A stretch of DNA of 47,770 nt from Acidovorax defluvii (GTDB taxonomy: Bacteria; Pseudomonadota; Gammaproteobacteria; Burkholderiales; Burkholderiaceae_C): NCBI GenBank assembly GCA_003268905.1, contig QLTU01000026.1, forward strand, positions 1 to 47,770, given 5' to 3'. Both the position numbers and the translations under genes were made by a program. Under the pieces are notes generated by a model. It made no database searches, had not been told where the DNA came from, and saw nothing but the letters and a program-made list of their open reading frames with translations. Below, piece by piece: positions 27,203 to 36,100 of the stretch (within the stretch, counting starts at the first letter, position 1; every line of letters starts with the position of its first letter).

Positions 27203-29423
27203 ATGACCACACCAAAAAAAGAAATTTTTGTGAAATTACGTAACGTTATTTTTGGGGCCGGGTGTTGGGTGGTCGTTGGCAGTGCCGCAGTCATTTCGCT
27301 GGGGCAAAGCCGGGGTGCCGTCATCCTTGGTGCTCCGGTCGATCTCGTCTTTGATGTGCAACCCGACGAGGGGGCAGATATTGCCTCGTCCTGCGTCACG
27401 GCAGATGTGGCGTTTGGCGACACACCTGTTGCCGAGTCCCGGGTGCGGGTGTCTGCGTTGCCCGAGTTGCCGGGCCGCTCCCCTGCGGTGCGTTTGCAGG
27501 TGGCGGGTTCGGTGAATGAGCCCGTCATCTCTGTCACGGTGTCGGCTGGGTGCGCGGGCAAAGTCACCCGCGCCTACACTTTTCTGGTCGATCCGCCCGT
27601 TGCCTACGTGCCCGGTCGCGTGGTGAACATTGACCAGCTGGCGTCGGCCCCCCCCCGCATCAGGCCGCGATGCTGGCGCAGCTGCAGGTCGCCTCACCTC
27701 GCCGCCCGCCGTGCGCCGCAGCGTGCAAGCGCCGGCCGATCCCAGCGCACAGGCCGACGTCGCCACTCCTGCCCCTCGCAAGCCACAGGCCGCCAAGCCG
27801 CGAGTCCGCGTCGCACCGCCGCGCACGCCGCGGGTGGTTGCGCCCAAAGCACCTGCACGCGAGGTGAGCGCTGCCAAGGTGGCTGCCCCGGCCCCGGCGC
27901 CAGAGCGATCACGCCTTGTGATGGAGCCGCTGGATGCCTTGGCCGACCCGTCCGTTGCGTTGCGTCCTTCGGCTGACATGGGGGCCTTGCCGACTCAGGC
28001 GTCGGCCTTACAACGGCTGGAAGCGGCAGCGGCCTGGAAGGCCATGAACATGGCACCCGAAGCGGCGCAGCGAGATGACGAACGCGTGCGTGTGCTCGAA
28101 GCCGAAATGGCCGCCTTGCGTGCCAAATCCGCCTCCGACCAAGCCAGCTTTGCTGAATTGCAGCAGCGACTTGCCTTGATCGAGAGCCAGCGCTTTCCTG
28201 CAGGGCTTGTTTATGCGCTGCTGGCTTTGCTGGCGTTGGTATCGGGCCTGCTGGCCTGGGTCTGGAGCAGGGCGCGCCGTGAATCCCGGCTGGCCATTCA
28301 GGCCTGGCGCGATTCAGTCGCGTTGAGTGCCAGGCACGGCGATGCCGGTCATCACGATCCCCATGATCTGGTGCCGCACCCCCACGATACTTGGACCCCT
28401 GAGGATTCGTCGCAGTTTGCGGAAGACACGCATATCCAGTCAGGATCGCAGCCCCTGCAGCCTGTCGTGGCACCCGCGCAAGCAACGCCTGAGCGCGCGC
28501 AGCAACCCCTATCGGTGGCAGAAACCGGGCCACGTGCTGATAGCTTCTCGCATATCGTCAACCCCGAAGCCCTTTTTGACCTTCAGCAGCATGCCGAATT
28601 CTTTGTTTCGGTAGGGCAACACGATCAGGCCGTTGAGGTGCTCAAGAAGCACATTGCAGCCCACCGCCAAACATCGCCATCGGCTTATCTTGAGCTCTTG
28701 CGGCTGTACCACACGCTGGGGCGCTCGGACGATTTTGCCCAGCTGCGCGATCAGTTCTGCAGCCACTTCAATGCGCAGGTGCCTGAGTTCTCGGCGTTCA
28801 GCCGCCAGGGCCGACCTCTGGAGCATTACCTTGATGCACTGGCCGCCATCGAAGCAGAGTGGACCTCGTCCTCCGTGCTGCAGTTGCTCGAAAAGTATCT
28901 GTTCCGCAGGGCGGGGGATGCATCGGTTGCACCGTTTGATCTGGCGGCGTTTGACGATCTGTTGCTGTTGCTGGCCATTGCGCAAACCACGCCGGCAAGC
29001 GCTCGTGGGGCAGCGCCTCCGCGCATGCGCACAACACCACTTGCTTCGCCGCTGGATGCTCTGGACGGCGCAGTGTCAGAGCCGTTGCACGTTAAATCGC
29101 CTTCGGCTGCGGCCCCCGTTGTCGATCTGCCCCTGGATTCGCTGACTGCCAGCCTGGAGTTTGATTTTGGCCATCATGCGCCCGCAGCGCCCGAACTTTC
29201 CAGCAATGCAGTCCTGAAGCCCGCCGCACCAATAGAGTCCAATGAGCTGGACCTGGATTTGTCCGATCCTCCGCACCTTACGCTCAGCGATCTGCCACCC
29301 GTTCCGGTCTCGGTGGCGCCGCGTCCAGACCAGCCGATTGGCTTTGGCATGGCCAACGATCTGGTGGAAGTGCGCCTTGAACTCGAAGAGCTCGAACAAC
29401 GCAAACCCGAACCCAAGGTGTGA
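27203..29423 (+). pseudogene. FimV-like TPR protein with at least one frameshift at a C9 tract
   Basis: The first part (27203 to about 27650) has a signal peptide-like start and a FimV-type N-terminal domain ending TRAYTFLVDPPVAYVPGRVVN. Then comes a run of nine C (27648-27656). After it the protein continues in another frame to the stop at 29421-29423. That part is Ala/Pro-rich, with a coiled stretch, one membrane segment (FPAGLVYALLALLALVSGLLAWVWS), TPR-like repeats (NPEALFDLQQHAEFFVSVGQ...VEVLKKHI) and an acidic C-terminus DLVEVRLELEELEQR. FimV proteins support type IV pili and polar assembly. Between 27658 and about 27710 a third frame reads HQAAMLAQLQVASP, so there may be two shifts. A GTG at 27230 is an alternative start. 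Whether the break is real or a sequencing error in the homopolymer is open. Confidence 0.7.
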
Positions 29424-29475
29424 ACCGAACCCGGGGCGCTGCGGTGCCGGGTCGCTTTCGGTCATGCTGACGTGA

Positions 29476-29522
29476 GAACCACCCCCGCTACCGACGCTTG
29501 TGCGGCGTGGTGGGGGTGTTGC
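29476..29522. terminator. Hairpin between convergent genes (possible two-way terminator)
   Basis: CACCCCC (about 29480) can pair with GGGGGTG (about 29512) with a Cys-codon-free loop. The hairpin lies between the FimV-like gene and thiE, which converge. T runs are poor, so it is a weak candidate. Confidence 0.35.
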
Positions 29523-29586
29523 AGCCACCGGCAAATCCCCGGCAGCCTGGACGCTGACCCATTTACGCTGTCCCAGCGCCAGGGCG

Positions 29587-30489
29587 CTACGTTGTGGCCA
29601 TGCGTGCCATTAGCTGGCGCGCAGCCTCTTCGGGGTTGGGTGCGTTGACCAGCGCCCGCACCACCGCGATAGAGCCCACGCCGGTGCCCAGCACTTCGCC
29701 AAACTGATCAGCGCCAATGCCTCCAATGGCCACCAGTGGATAGCCTTGCATCAGGCGCGCATAAGCCGCCAGGCGGCCTATGCCCTGGGGCGCCGTCGCC
29801 ATTTTTTTGAGCGTAGTGGGAAACACCGCCCCCAAGGCGACATAGCTGGGGCCCACGGCGTCGGCGCGCACCATTTCTGCGTAGCCGTGCGTGCTCACCC
29901 CCAGCCGCAGGCCCGAGGCCTGCAGGGCTTGCAACTCGCTGGGTTGCAGGGCGTCGAGGTCTTCCTGCCCGAGGTGGACGCCATAGGCCCCAGCCTCAAT
30001 GGCCTGGCGCCAATGGTCGTTGATGAACAGCAGCGCCTGCGTGCCTTGCACCGCCTGCACGGCTGCTGCCACCTCGCGCGCCACGGCGGCGCAGTCGTCT
30101 GATTTGAAACGCAGCTGCACGGTGGGTACGCCGGCCCGCGCCATGCGCCCCACCCACACCGCATCGGGCAGCACGGCATACAGGCCCAGCTGCTGCGGAC
30201 AAGACGCAAAGGCGCTACGCCGTGGCGCTGGCTGCAGGCCAAAATCCTGCGGCTCATCAGGCCATGGCGTGGGCGCAAAATGGCCCATGCGCGCGCTGCG
30301 TGCCTGCCATGCGTGGGCCACGCACTCTGCATCGTGCGCAATGAACCCGAGTGCGCTGCAAGCCTGAAGCGCAGCCTGGTACACCGGATCTGGCGATGTG
30401 GGCGCTGGCGTGGGCTGCGCCGCAAAGCCGGGAAACGCGCTGGCATGGTGCTGCAGGATTTCTTGCAGCATGGCGTGGACATCACTCAT
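29587..30489 (-). CDS. thiE: Thiamine-phosphate synthase with a ~100-residue N-terminal extension
   Basis: This 300-residue protein joins the thiazole phosphate and pyrimidine diphosphate units into thiamine phosphate. The TIM-barrel ThiE domain starts near residue 98 (LGLYAVLPDAVWVGRMARAG). It contains TVQLRFK, LFINDHWRQAIEAGAYGVHLGQEDL, LGVSTHGYAEM, SYVALGAVFPTTLKK and AIGGIGADQFGEVLGTG, with the phosphate and pyrophosphate contacts. Ordinary ThiE is about 210 residues. The first ~97 residues, with a stretch rich in Ala and Pro, have no clear domain. It is the last gene of the TPP-controlled thiO-S-G-E operon, five bases after thiG. Confidence 0.9.
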   Translation of the reverse strand: MSDVHAMLQEILQHHASAFPGFAAQPTPAPTSPDPVYQAALQACSALGFIAHDAECVAHAWQARSARMGHFAPTPWPDEPQDFGLQPAPRRSAFASCPQQLGLYAVLPDAVWVGRMARAGVPTVQLRFKSDDCAAVAREVAAAVQAVQGTQALLFINDHWRQAIEAGAYGVHLGQEDLDALQPSELQALQASGLRLGVSTHGYAEMVRADAVGPSYVALGAVFPTTLKKMATAPQGIGRLAAYARLMQGYPLVAIGGIGADQFGEVLGTGVGSIAVVRALVNAPNPEEAARQLMARMATT

Positions 30490-30494
30490 GGGCG

Positions 30495-31313
30495 TTATTC
30501 GGGTGTGTGGTGCCAGAAGGGCGTGCCGAGCACCGGTGTGCTGGCCTGTGCGGTGTCCTGGGCGGCCATGGCGCCGGCCTTGCGGGCAGATCGCCCCGCC
30601 TGCACCGCGTCGGCAAATGCCCCGGCCATGGTGACGGGGTCTTGCGCCAGTGCAACGGCAGTGTTCAGCAGAACGCCGTCATAACCCCATTCCATGACCT
30701 GGCAGGCGTGCGAGGGCAGGCCCAGGCCTGCGTCCACCAGCAGCGGCACATCCAGGCGCTCGCGCAGCAACTGCAGCGCATAGGGATTGACCGGCCCACG
30801 CCCGGTGCCTATGGGGGCGGCCCAGGGCATCACGGCCTGGCAACCCACGTCCACCAGGCGCTGGCACAGCACGAGGTCTTCGGTGCAATAGGGCAGCACC
30901 TGAAAGCCGTCCTTGATGAGTTGCGCGGCAGCTTCCACCAGGTTGAGCGTGTCCGGCTGCAGCGTGTAGTCGTCGCCAATCAGCTCCAGCTTGATCCAGG
31001 GGGTGTTGAACACCTCGCGGGCCATGTGCGATGTGGTGATGGCCTCTTGCACGCTGTGGCAGCCGGCGGTGTTGGGCAGGATGGGCACATTCAGGCGGCG
31101 CAGCAGCTCCCAGAAGCTGTTGCCCGCCTCGGCACCCAGGCTACCCTGGCGCCGCAGCGATGCCGTGAGCATGGCCGGGCGTGCGCGCTGCACGGCGGCT
31201 TCCAGCACGCTGGGCGATGGAAAGCGTGCCGTGCCCAGCAGCAGCCGGCTGGTAAAAGACTGGCCGTAAAGAACCAGGGCGTCGTCGGAGTGGGTGGGGG
31301 TGGAAGGATTCAT
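30495..31313 (-). CDS. thiG: Thiazole synthase
   Basis: This 272-residue TIM-barrel enzyme forms thiazole phosphate from deoxyxylulose phosphate, dehydroglycine and ThiS thiocarboxylate. It has [35 protein letters not shown], the catalytic lysine in [10 protein letters not shown] and [19 protein letters not shown]. The phosphate site GTGRGPVNP and the late [12 protein letters not shown] are also present. The ATG at 31313 is chosen because [20 protein letters not shown] leads straight into the domain; a longer frame upstream overlaps thiS. It lies 14 bases after thiS, as expected for a ThiS-ThiG complex. Confidence 0.95.
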   Translation of the reverse strand: MNPSTPTHSDDALVLYGQSFTSRLLLGTARFPSPSVLEAAVQRARPAMLTASLRRQGSLGAEAGNSFWELLRRLNVPILPNTAGCHSVQEAITTSHMAREVFNTPWIKLELIGDDYTLQPDTLNLVEAAAQLIKDGFQVLPYCTEDLVLCQRLVDVGCQAVMPWAAPIGTGRGPVNPYALQLLRERLDVPLLVDAGLGLPSHACQVMEWGYDGVLLNTAVALAQDPVTMAGAFADAVQAGRSARKAGAMAAQDTAQASTPVLGTPFWHHTPE

Positions 31314-31327
31314 GGCAAGCGGTGGTG

Positions 31328-31525
31328 TCAGCCACCCGTCACAGGAGAGATGATTTCCACCCGGTCGCCGGTCTGCAGCACCTGTTCGGTATAGCGGGTG
31401 TTGGGAACAAAAACGGTGTTGACCGCCACGGCGAAGGGCGGGCGGGCCGCCACGGCGGCAAGCGCGTCCGCCAGCGTGGCGCCGTCGGGCAGTTCGTGGG
31501 ATGTCTGGTTGATCAGAATGTTCAT
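31328..31525 (-). CDS. thiS: Sulfur carrier protein ThiS
   Basis: This is a 65-residue ubiquitin-like carrier. It begins [22 protein letters not shown], has the [13 protein letters not shown] core and ends ISPVTGG with the required C-terminal Gly-Gly that becomes the thiocarboxylate. Its start codon overlaps the thiO stop by four bases (ATGA), so the two are coupled. Confidence 0.95.
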   Translation of the reverse strand: MNILINQTSHELPDGATLADALAAVAARPPFAVAVNTVFVPNTRYTEQVLQTGDRVEIISPVTGG

Positions 31526-32631
31526 GGCAACGCGCGGCTATCGTCTCCGGTGGGCAGGGCAAGATCAAAGCGGGAGGCCAGCGGCGACTGGCCCGTGGCC
31601 ATGATCTCCAGCACCACGTCGAGCATGGCCGGGGCGATCATGAAGCCATGGCGGTAAAGGCCGTTCACTTCCAGCACCCGGGGTTGCGATTGGCGCACGG
31701 CGGGCAGATTGTCGGGCAATGTGGGTCGGCACTGGGTGGCGATTTCCACAATGCGGGCTTCGGCAAAGCCGCTGTGCACGGCGTAGGCGGCGCTCAGCAG
31801 CTCCAGGGTAGACCGCACGCTGGCGGGCGACAGGTCGTCGGATTCGATTTCCGTGGCGCCAATCACAAACAGATGGTCTTCCTTGGGCGCAATGTAGATG
31901 GGGTAGCGCGGGTGCACCACCCGGGTGGGGCGCCGCAGTGTGACCTCAGGCGCGTGCAGGCGCACCACTTCGCCGCGCACGCCGCGCAGGGCGCGCCATT
32001 GGTCGCGCGCGCCCAGGCCGCGGCAGTCGAGCAGCCAGTCGGCCTGCCCGGGGGACCCTGGGGAAAATTCGCCTGGGTCGCGCGGGGTGTGCCAGTGGCA
32101 GCGCACCTGCAGGCGGTCCATTTCGTGGGCCAGCGCTGCGAGCAACTGGCGGTTGTCCAGCTGGCCTTCGCCGGGCAGGTACAACCCTTGCGTAAAGCGG
32201 TGCGCCAGGGTGGGCTCGGCAGCAGCCACACCGGCGCTGTCGAGCACCTGCATTGCGGGCAGATCGGGAATGGTGGTCTGGGTGGTTTCGAGCAGGCGCT
32301 GCAGCCGGTGGGCTTCGGCGGCGTCCTGGCGGTGCCAGACGATCAGCGTGCCTTCTTGCTGAAAGAACACCGGCTGCTCCAGCGCAGCCAGCATCTGGGG
32401 CCAGCGCGTGAGGGAGTATTGGCCCATGCGCACCACCCCCGGTTCGGTCACGGCCGACTCGGCCAGCGGGGCCACCATGGCGGCAGCAATGGGCGCCGCG
32501 GCATGCTCGGCGGCCGGGCCACCGCTGTCGAAAACTTCGACAGTGTGGCCCTGGCGGGCCAGTTCAACAGCCAGAAGCCGGCCCATCAGGCCGGCACCCA
32601 GAATGACAATGGAGGAAGGTTGGAGTTTCAT
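31522..32631 (-). CDS. thiO: FAD-dependent glycine oxidase ThiO
   Basis: This 369-residue flavoprotein of the DAAO family oxidises glycine to the imine used by ThiG. Its FAD fingerprint is [27 protein letters not shown]. Other conserved points are [48 protein letters not shown] and the end [18 protein letters not shown]. The ATG at 32631 begins [11 protein letters not shown]; a longer open frame upstream runs through the TPP riboswitch and is not coding. It is the first gene after the riboswitch, and its ribosome site (AGGAC) is inside a hairpin at 32634-32658. Confidence 0.92.
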   Translation of the reverse strand: MKLQPSSIVILGAGLMGRLLAVELARQGHTVEVFDSGGPAAEHAAAPIAAAMVAPLAESAVTEPGVVRMGQYSLTRWPQMLAALEQPVFFQQEGTLIVWHRQDAAEAHRLQRLLETTQTTIPDLPAMQVLDSAGVAAAEPTLAHRFTQGLYLPGEGQLDNRQLLAALAHEMDRLQVRCHWHTPRDPGEFSPGSPGQADWLLDCRGLGARDQWRALRGVRGEVVRLHAPEVTLRRPTRVVHPRYPIYIAPKEDHLFVIGATEIESDDLSPASVRSTLELLSAAYAVHSGFAEARIVEIATQCRPTLPDNLPAVRQSQPRVLEVNGLYRHGFMIAPAMLDVVLEIMATGQSPLASRFDLALPTGDDSRALP

Positions 32632-32633
32632 GG

Positions 32634-32658
32634 GTCCTACTGTGGGCAACAGGAGGAC
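32634..32658 (-). promoter_or_regulatory. Hairpin that can hide the thiO ribosome binding site
   Basis: Read on the minus strand, GTCCT-C-CTGT-TGCCC-ACAG-T-AGGAC forms a stem with one mismatch and a five-base loop. The AGGAC arm at 32638-32634 is the Shine-Dalgarno sequence of thiO. It lies between the TPP riboswitch and the start codon, so it is a good candidate for the expression platform. Confidence 0.6.
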
Positions 32659-32685
32659 AAAACGGGGCTGTGCCGTTACTGGAAA

Positions 32686-32810
32686 CTCCCCACGCCAGCA
32701 TGACCTGGATCGGGTAGCGGAGCCCAGCACCCGCAGGTGCTGTGAAAACTTGTCGTTTCGTGGCTCCAGGGTCTTTCTCAGTCGCGCGCCACACTGGCGG
32801 GACACCCCTG
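32686..32810 (-). promoter_or_regulatory. TPP riboswitch (THI element) upstream of thiO-thiS-thiG-thiE
   Basis: On the minus strand the conserved parts are in order: 5' CAGGGGTG, CTGAGAAAGACCC with the CTGAGA motif, a long P3 region with a self-complementary CAGCACC...GGTGCTG stem, then GATCCAGGTCATGCTGGCG and the closing TGGGGAG. This matches the ACCC...CCUGAUCUGG...CCAGCGUAGGGA layout of TPP aptamers. The P3/P3a arm is longer than in the cytX copy. A second hairpin AACGG...CCGTT followed by TTTTG lies at 32661-32677 and could act as a terminator. Confidence 0.9.
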
Positions 32811-32887
32811 TTTCGTCCGTAAGCCAGAATTACAGCATATCCCTTTGCGCGTCGGATTGACCTGGCGCATAGGCCATAATTTTTGCC

Positions 32888-33742
32888 ATGACAACTCCAA
32901 CCAGCTTCGCCTCTCCGCAACCGCGCTATGTGCGCGTGCTGTCCATCGCCGGTTCCGACAGCGGCGGCGGCGCGGGCATCCAGGCCGACCTCAAAACCTT
33001 CAGTGCTCTGGGCTGCTACGGCATGACGGCCATCACCGCCATCACCGCGCAGAACACGCTGGGCGTGACGGGCATTCACGGCGTACCGCCCGACATGCTG
33101 CGTGCGCAGATCGACGCCGTAGCGCAAGACATCGGCGTGGACGCCGTCAAGATCGGCATGCTGGCGTCACCCGAGGTGGTGCGCGTGGTGGCGCAGGCCA
33201 TCCGCACCCACCGCCTTCCCCATGTGGTGCTCGACCCGGTGATGGTGGCCACCAGCGGCGACCGGCTGATCGCCCGCGAAACCGTGCAGGTGCTGGTGAA
33301 CGAGCTCTTTCCGCTGGCCGCCGTGGTCACACCCAATCTTGACGAAGCCGCGCTGCTGCTGGGCCGCGAGATTGAAGGCATCGACGACCTCGACGACGCG
33401 GTGCGTGACCTGCTGGCCCTGGGCGCACCCGCTGTGTTGCTCAAGGGCGGGCATCTGAAAGGCGAGCGCGTGGTGGACCTGCTGGCCACGCGGTCGGGCC
33501 TGCGCCAGCGCCTCGAAAGCGCCCGCATCGCCACGCACAACGGCCACGGCACGGGCTGCACGCTGTCGTCGGCCATTGCCGCGTTTTTGGCGCAGGGCCA
33601 CAAGCTGCCGCAGGCCGTGGAAAAGGCCCGTGCCTACATCCTGGGCGCCATTGCTGCGGGTGCCGACGTGCACACCGGCCAGGGCCACGGGCCACTGAAC
33701 CACGGGTATGCGCCGGTGGCGCAGGTGGTGTTGCGAGCCTGA
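32888..33742 (+). CDS. thiD: Hydroxymethylpyrimidine / phosphomethylpyrimidine kinase
   Basis: This 284-residue ribokinase-fold enzyme phosphorylates HMP twice for thiamine synthesis. It has VLSIAGSDSGGGAGIQADLKTF at the N-terminus (split by the substrate loop), the ALGCYGMTAITAITAQNT substrate region, KIGML, DPVMVATSGDRL, TPNLDEA, and the ATP/anion hole THNGHGTGCTLSSAIAA. It is divergent from the riboswitch-controlled thiO operon; the start codons are about 256 bases apart. No riboswitch is visible in its own 76-base leader, so it appears to be controlled separately. Confidence 0.95.
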   Translation: MTTPTSFASPQPRYVRVLSIAGSDSGGGAGIQADLKTFSALGCYGMTAITAITAQNTLGVTGIHGVPPDMLRAQIDAVAQDIGVDAVKIGMLASPEVVRVVAQAIRTHRLPHVVLDPVMVATSGDRLIARETVQVLVNELFPLAAVVTPNLDEAALLLGREIEGIDDLDDAVRDLLALGAPAVLLKGGHLKGERVVDLLATRSGLRQRLESARIATHNGHGTGCTLSSAIAAFLAQGHKLPQAVEKARAYILGAIAAGADVHTGQGHGPLNHGYAPVAQVVLRA

Positions 33743-33764
33743 TGGAGAAAGTTTGAATCTTTTC

Positions 33765-33807
33765 GGCCTCTTGCGCTTATGCAGTAAGCGCAAGCAGCTA
33801 TCAAAAA
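33765..33807 (+). repeat. Interspersed palindromic repeat, copy 5
   Basis: GGCCTCTTGCGCTTATGCAG, then TAAGCGCAAGCAGCTATC, matches the element (TTGCGCTTA..TAAGCGCAA palindrome plus AGCAGCTAT). It lies between the convergent thiD and cytX genes and may help separate their transcripts. Confidence 0.75.
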
Positions 33808-33847
33808 TGTAGTGCCCTGCGGGGGGAGGTGGATGCGCTGCGGTCCT

Positions 33848-35122
33848 TCAGGCCTGCCGTGGACGCGTCACCCAGGCCAGCACAAAGCTCACCGCCAGCG
33901 TTGGCAGGGCGGAGCCCAGCCCGGGCACCACTTTGGGCGCCAGGTGATACATCGCAATGCCCAGCAGCCACAGCACCACGGGCACCGCGTTGATGCGACG
34001 GGCGCCTGCCAGCAGCGCCGGTGCGTTGGCGCCAAAAGCCAGGCGCCCCAAAATGACGCCAAACAAGGGCACGAACACCGAGCTCAGCAGCAGCAAAAAC
34101 GGCTCCAGGCTGTGCATCGGCAGCACCAGCGCCAGAGCAGTGCACAACACCGTCATGGCCAGGCCCCAGCGGCGCACGCTCCAGCGCGGCAACAGGCTGT
34201 GGGCCGAAACGGCGCCCGAATAGGTGTCGCCGTAGGCGTTGTCCACCTCGTCAATCAGGATCAGCGATAGCGCAATCAACCCGCCCTGGGCCAGCAGCAG
34301 CGCCTGCACCAGGTCCTTGCTGGGCAAGGTCAGCGCCACCAGCACACCGAGCGCATAGCACCACAGGTTGGCCAGCGCATAGCCCAGCCAGGTGCCGCGC
34401 AAGGCCGCGCCGCCGTTTTTGCCGTGGCGGGCATAATCGGCCACCAGGGGCAGCCACGAGATCGGCATGGCAATCACCAGATCCAGCGCGGGCAGTACGC
34501 CCATGCCGCCTTCGCCTTTGCGGTTCCACAGCGCTTCAAAACCCTGGGCCTGCGCCAGCGACAAAAATTGCCAGCTCAGCCACAGAAGCGACACCACCAC
34601 CAGCGGCAGCGCCACGCGCGCAATCACCTTGCGCACCAGCTGCACCATCGAGCCGCTGATGAGCAGCATCACCACGCCGCCCCACAGCAGCGTGGCCAGC
34701 ACTGGCCAGTGCGCGCCTGCCATGGTGGCCGATTGCTGACCGATGGCTACCGTGGCATCGCGCATCACCACCAGCTCAAACGTGCCCCAGCCCACCAGCT
34801 GCACGATGTTCAGGATGATGGGAAGCCCCGCAAAGGTGCGGCCATACACCGCATGCATCAGGCCCGCGCTGGCCAGCCCGCTGTCGCAGCCCAGCTTGGC
34901 CACCCAGCCCAGCAGCCCCGCACCCAGGATGGAGCCCGCCACGATGGCCCACAGGGCCTCTTGGGTGCCCAGTGCGGGCATGAGATAGGCGCCCACCTGC
35001 ATCACCAGCAGACCCACGCCCAGGCTGAACCACAGCGACGCGTGGTCATGCCAGGCAAAGACGCGCCGCTCGCTCGAAACGGGTGTCAGCGCCTCGTTGG
35101 TAGATGGGGTGTGGGTGCTCAT
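33848..35122 (-). CDS. cytX: NCS1-family permease, probable hydroxymethylpyrimidine transporter CytX
   Basis: This is a 424-residue inner-membrane transporter with about 12 hydrophobic segments. The first, LWFSLGVGLLVMQVGAYLMPALG, carries the NCS1-type start, and later parts include LNIVQLVGWGTFELVVM, MPISWLPLVADYARHGK and SLILIDEVDNAYGDTYSG. These resemble CytX, a relative of cytosine permease. In thiamine regulons CytX takes up HMP. The TPP riboswitch directly upstream supports that role strongly. The ATG at 35122 (MSTHTPSTNEALTPVSS) is 10 bases from the Shine-Dalgarno AAGGAA. It sits apart from, but close to, the thiO operon. Confidence 0.88.
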   Translation of the reverse strand: MSTHTPSTNEALTPVSSERRVFAWHDHASLWFSLGVGLLVMQVGAYLMPALGTQEALWAIVAGSILGAGLLGWVAKLGCDSGLASAGLMHAVYGRTFAGLPIILNIVQLVGWGTFELVVMRDATVAIGQQSATMAGAHWPVLATLLWGGVVMLLISGSMVQLVRKVIARVALPLVVVSLLWLSWQFLSLAQAQGFEALWNRKGEGGMGVLPALDLVIAMPISWLPLVADYARHGKNGGAALRGTWLGYALANLWCYALGVLVALTLPSKDLVQALLLAQGGLIALSLILIDEVDNAYGDTYSGAVSAHSLLPRWSVRRWGLAMTVLCTALALVLPMHSLEPFLLLLSSVFVPLFGVILGRLAFGANAPALLAGARRINAVPVVLWLLGIAMYHLAPKVVPGLGSALPTLAVSFVLAWVTRPRQA

Positions 35123-35127
35123 GCGGG

Positions 35128-35162
35128 TTCCTTGGCAGTGCGGTGCGTTGCAGCGCAAGGAA
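35128..35162 (-). promoter_or_regulatory. Hairpin that can hide the cytX ribosome binding site
   Basis: On the minus strand TTCCTTG (35162-35156) is perfectly complementary to CAAGGAA (35134-35128), which is the Shine-Dalgarno sequence of cytX. Between them are 21 bases. The pair could form when the riboswitch is bound and block translation. Confidence 0.6.
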
Positions 35163-35205
35163 GACCCGGGCCAAGCGCGGTCAAGGGCGTGAAATGGCGG
35201 ACGGG

Positions 35206-35287
35206 CTTCCCTGCGCGAGGATGATCTCAGTCAGGTTCAAAGGGACTCTCTCAGCCCGTGCAGCGTTGGCGCTGCAGGGCACCCCTA
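35206..35287 (-). promoter_or_regulatory. TPP riboswitch (THI element) upstream of cytX
   Basis: On the minus strand: AGGGGTGCCC, a short hairpin CTGCAGCGCC...GCTGCACG, GGGCTGAGAGAG with CTGAGA, TCCCTTTGAACCTGACTGAG, ATCATCCTCGCGCAGGGAAG. This is a near-consensus, compact TPP aptamer. It is about 84 bases from the cytX start codon. The promoter must lie in the roughly 200-base G+C-rich gap toward 35490, where I see no clear -35/-10 pair. Confidence 0.95.
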
Positions 35288-35494
35288 GCGGTGCAGCGCC
35301 TGGGCGGCGGTGCGGGGCTGATTTTAGCGGGGGTGTGGGGGGCGGGCGATGACGAGCCCTTATCGGCCCAGAGCAGCCTGGCGCGGCCAAAAGCAGCAGC
35401 CGCTCAACGTTGGCATCTGGCTGGGGAGAGAAGGGCCGGCCAAAGGGCGCATGCAAGCCTCACTGCGGCTGCAAATGTTTGGCATCGCGTGTCT

Positions 35495-35944
35495 CTATTC
35501 CTGAGGCATGCTGGAGATGGGGCACAAGGCCCGGCGAATGCGTTTGGCGACGACCACGCTGCGTACATGGAAGGCCGCTATCAGTAGGTAGCCCGCGTGT
35601 GTCGGCGGGAGTGCCGCTGGGTGACTGTACTGAAGTTCCATGTACAAAATGCCTGTGAAGAAGGTGGTCAGTAAAAGCAACCAGATGTGTAAGCCAACGT
35701 CCGGGGCGAAGACCTCTCCGGTTTCGTGAATTCGTATGCCCATCACGGTTTGCCAGTCGTCTTGGTGTTCCAGAATAGCGGTGATTGTTTGTCCGGATTT
35801 CAGCTTGGGGTCTCCGTCCACCAAAACTGAAAAGTATTTTTTCCCGCTGGATTCAAAGCTGAACAGCGTTCTTCGCATGTTTCCTGAGAAAGCATCAGGC
35901 TGAACATCGAAAACACGATCCAAGCGAATACTGATGGGGTGCAT
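35495..35944 (-). CDS. Membrane protein of unknown function (lower-GC islet)
   Basis: This 149-residue protein has a soluble N-terminal part of about 85 residues (MHPISIRLDRVFDVQPDAF ... SVLVDGDPKLKSGQTITAIL) followed by two likely membrane segments (VGLHIWLLLLTTFFTGILYM and HAGYLLIAAFHVRSVVV). The N-terminal part looks like a small beta-rich domain, as in DUF3592-like proteins, but I cannot name it. Base composition is clearly lower in G+C than the neighbours. No strong ribosome site precedes the ATG at 35944. The gap to the next gene (35945-36100) holds nothing I can support. Confidence 0.5.
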   Translation of the reverse strand: MHPISIRLDRVFDVQPDAFSGNMRRTLFSFESSGKKYFSVLVDGDPKLKSGQTITAILEHQDDWQTVMGIRIHETGEVFAPDVGLHIWLLLLTTFFTGILYMELQYSHPAALPPTHAGYLLIAAFHVRSVVVAKRIRRALCPISSMPQE

Positions 35945-36100
35945 ATGTCGTTCGGTGATCCGGATGGGGCAATATAAAGTCAGATGTCATGCCAAACTCC
36001 TCTGCGCTTCGGTTTTCCGGATTGTTTTACGCCCTAAAGACGGTTCAGATGCTTGCGCCATCCTGCATACATCTCAGTGGTCAGTTCCATGCGGGTGCCG

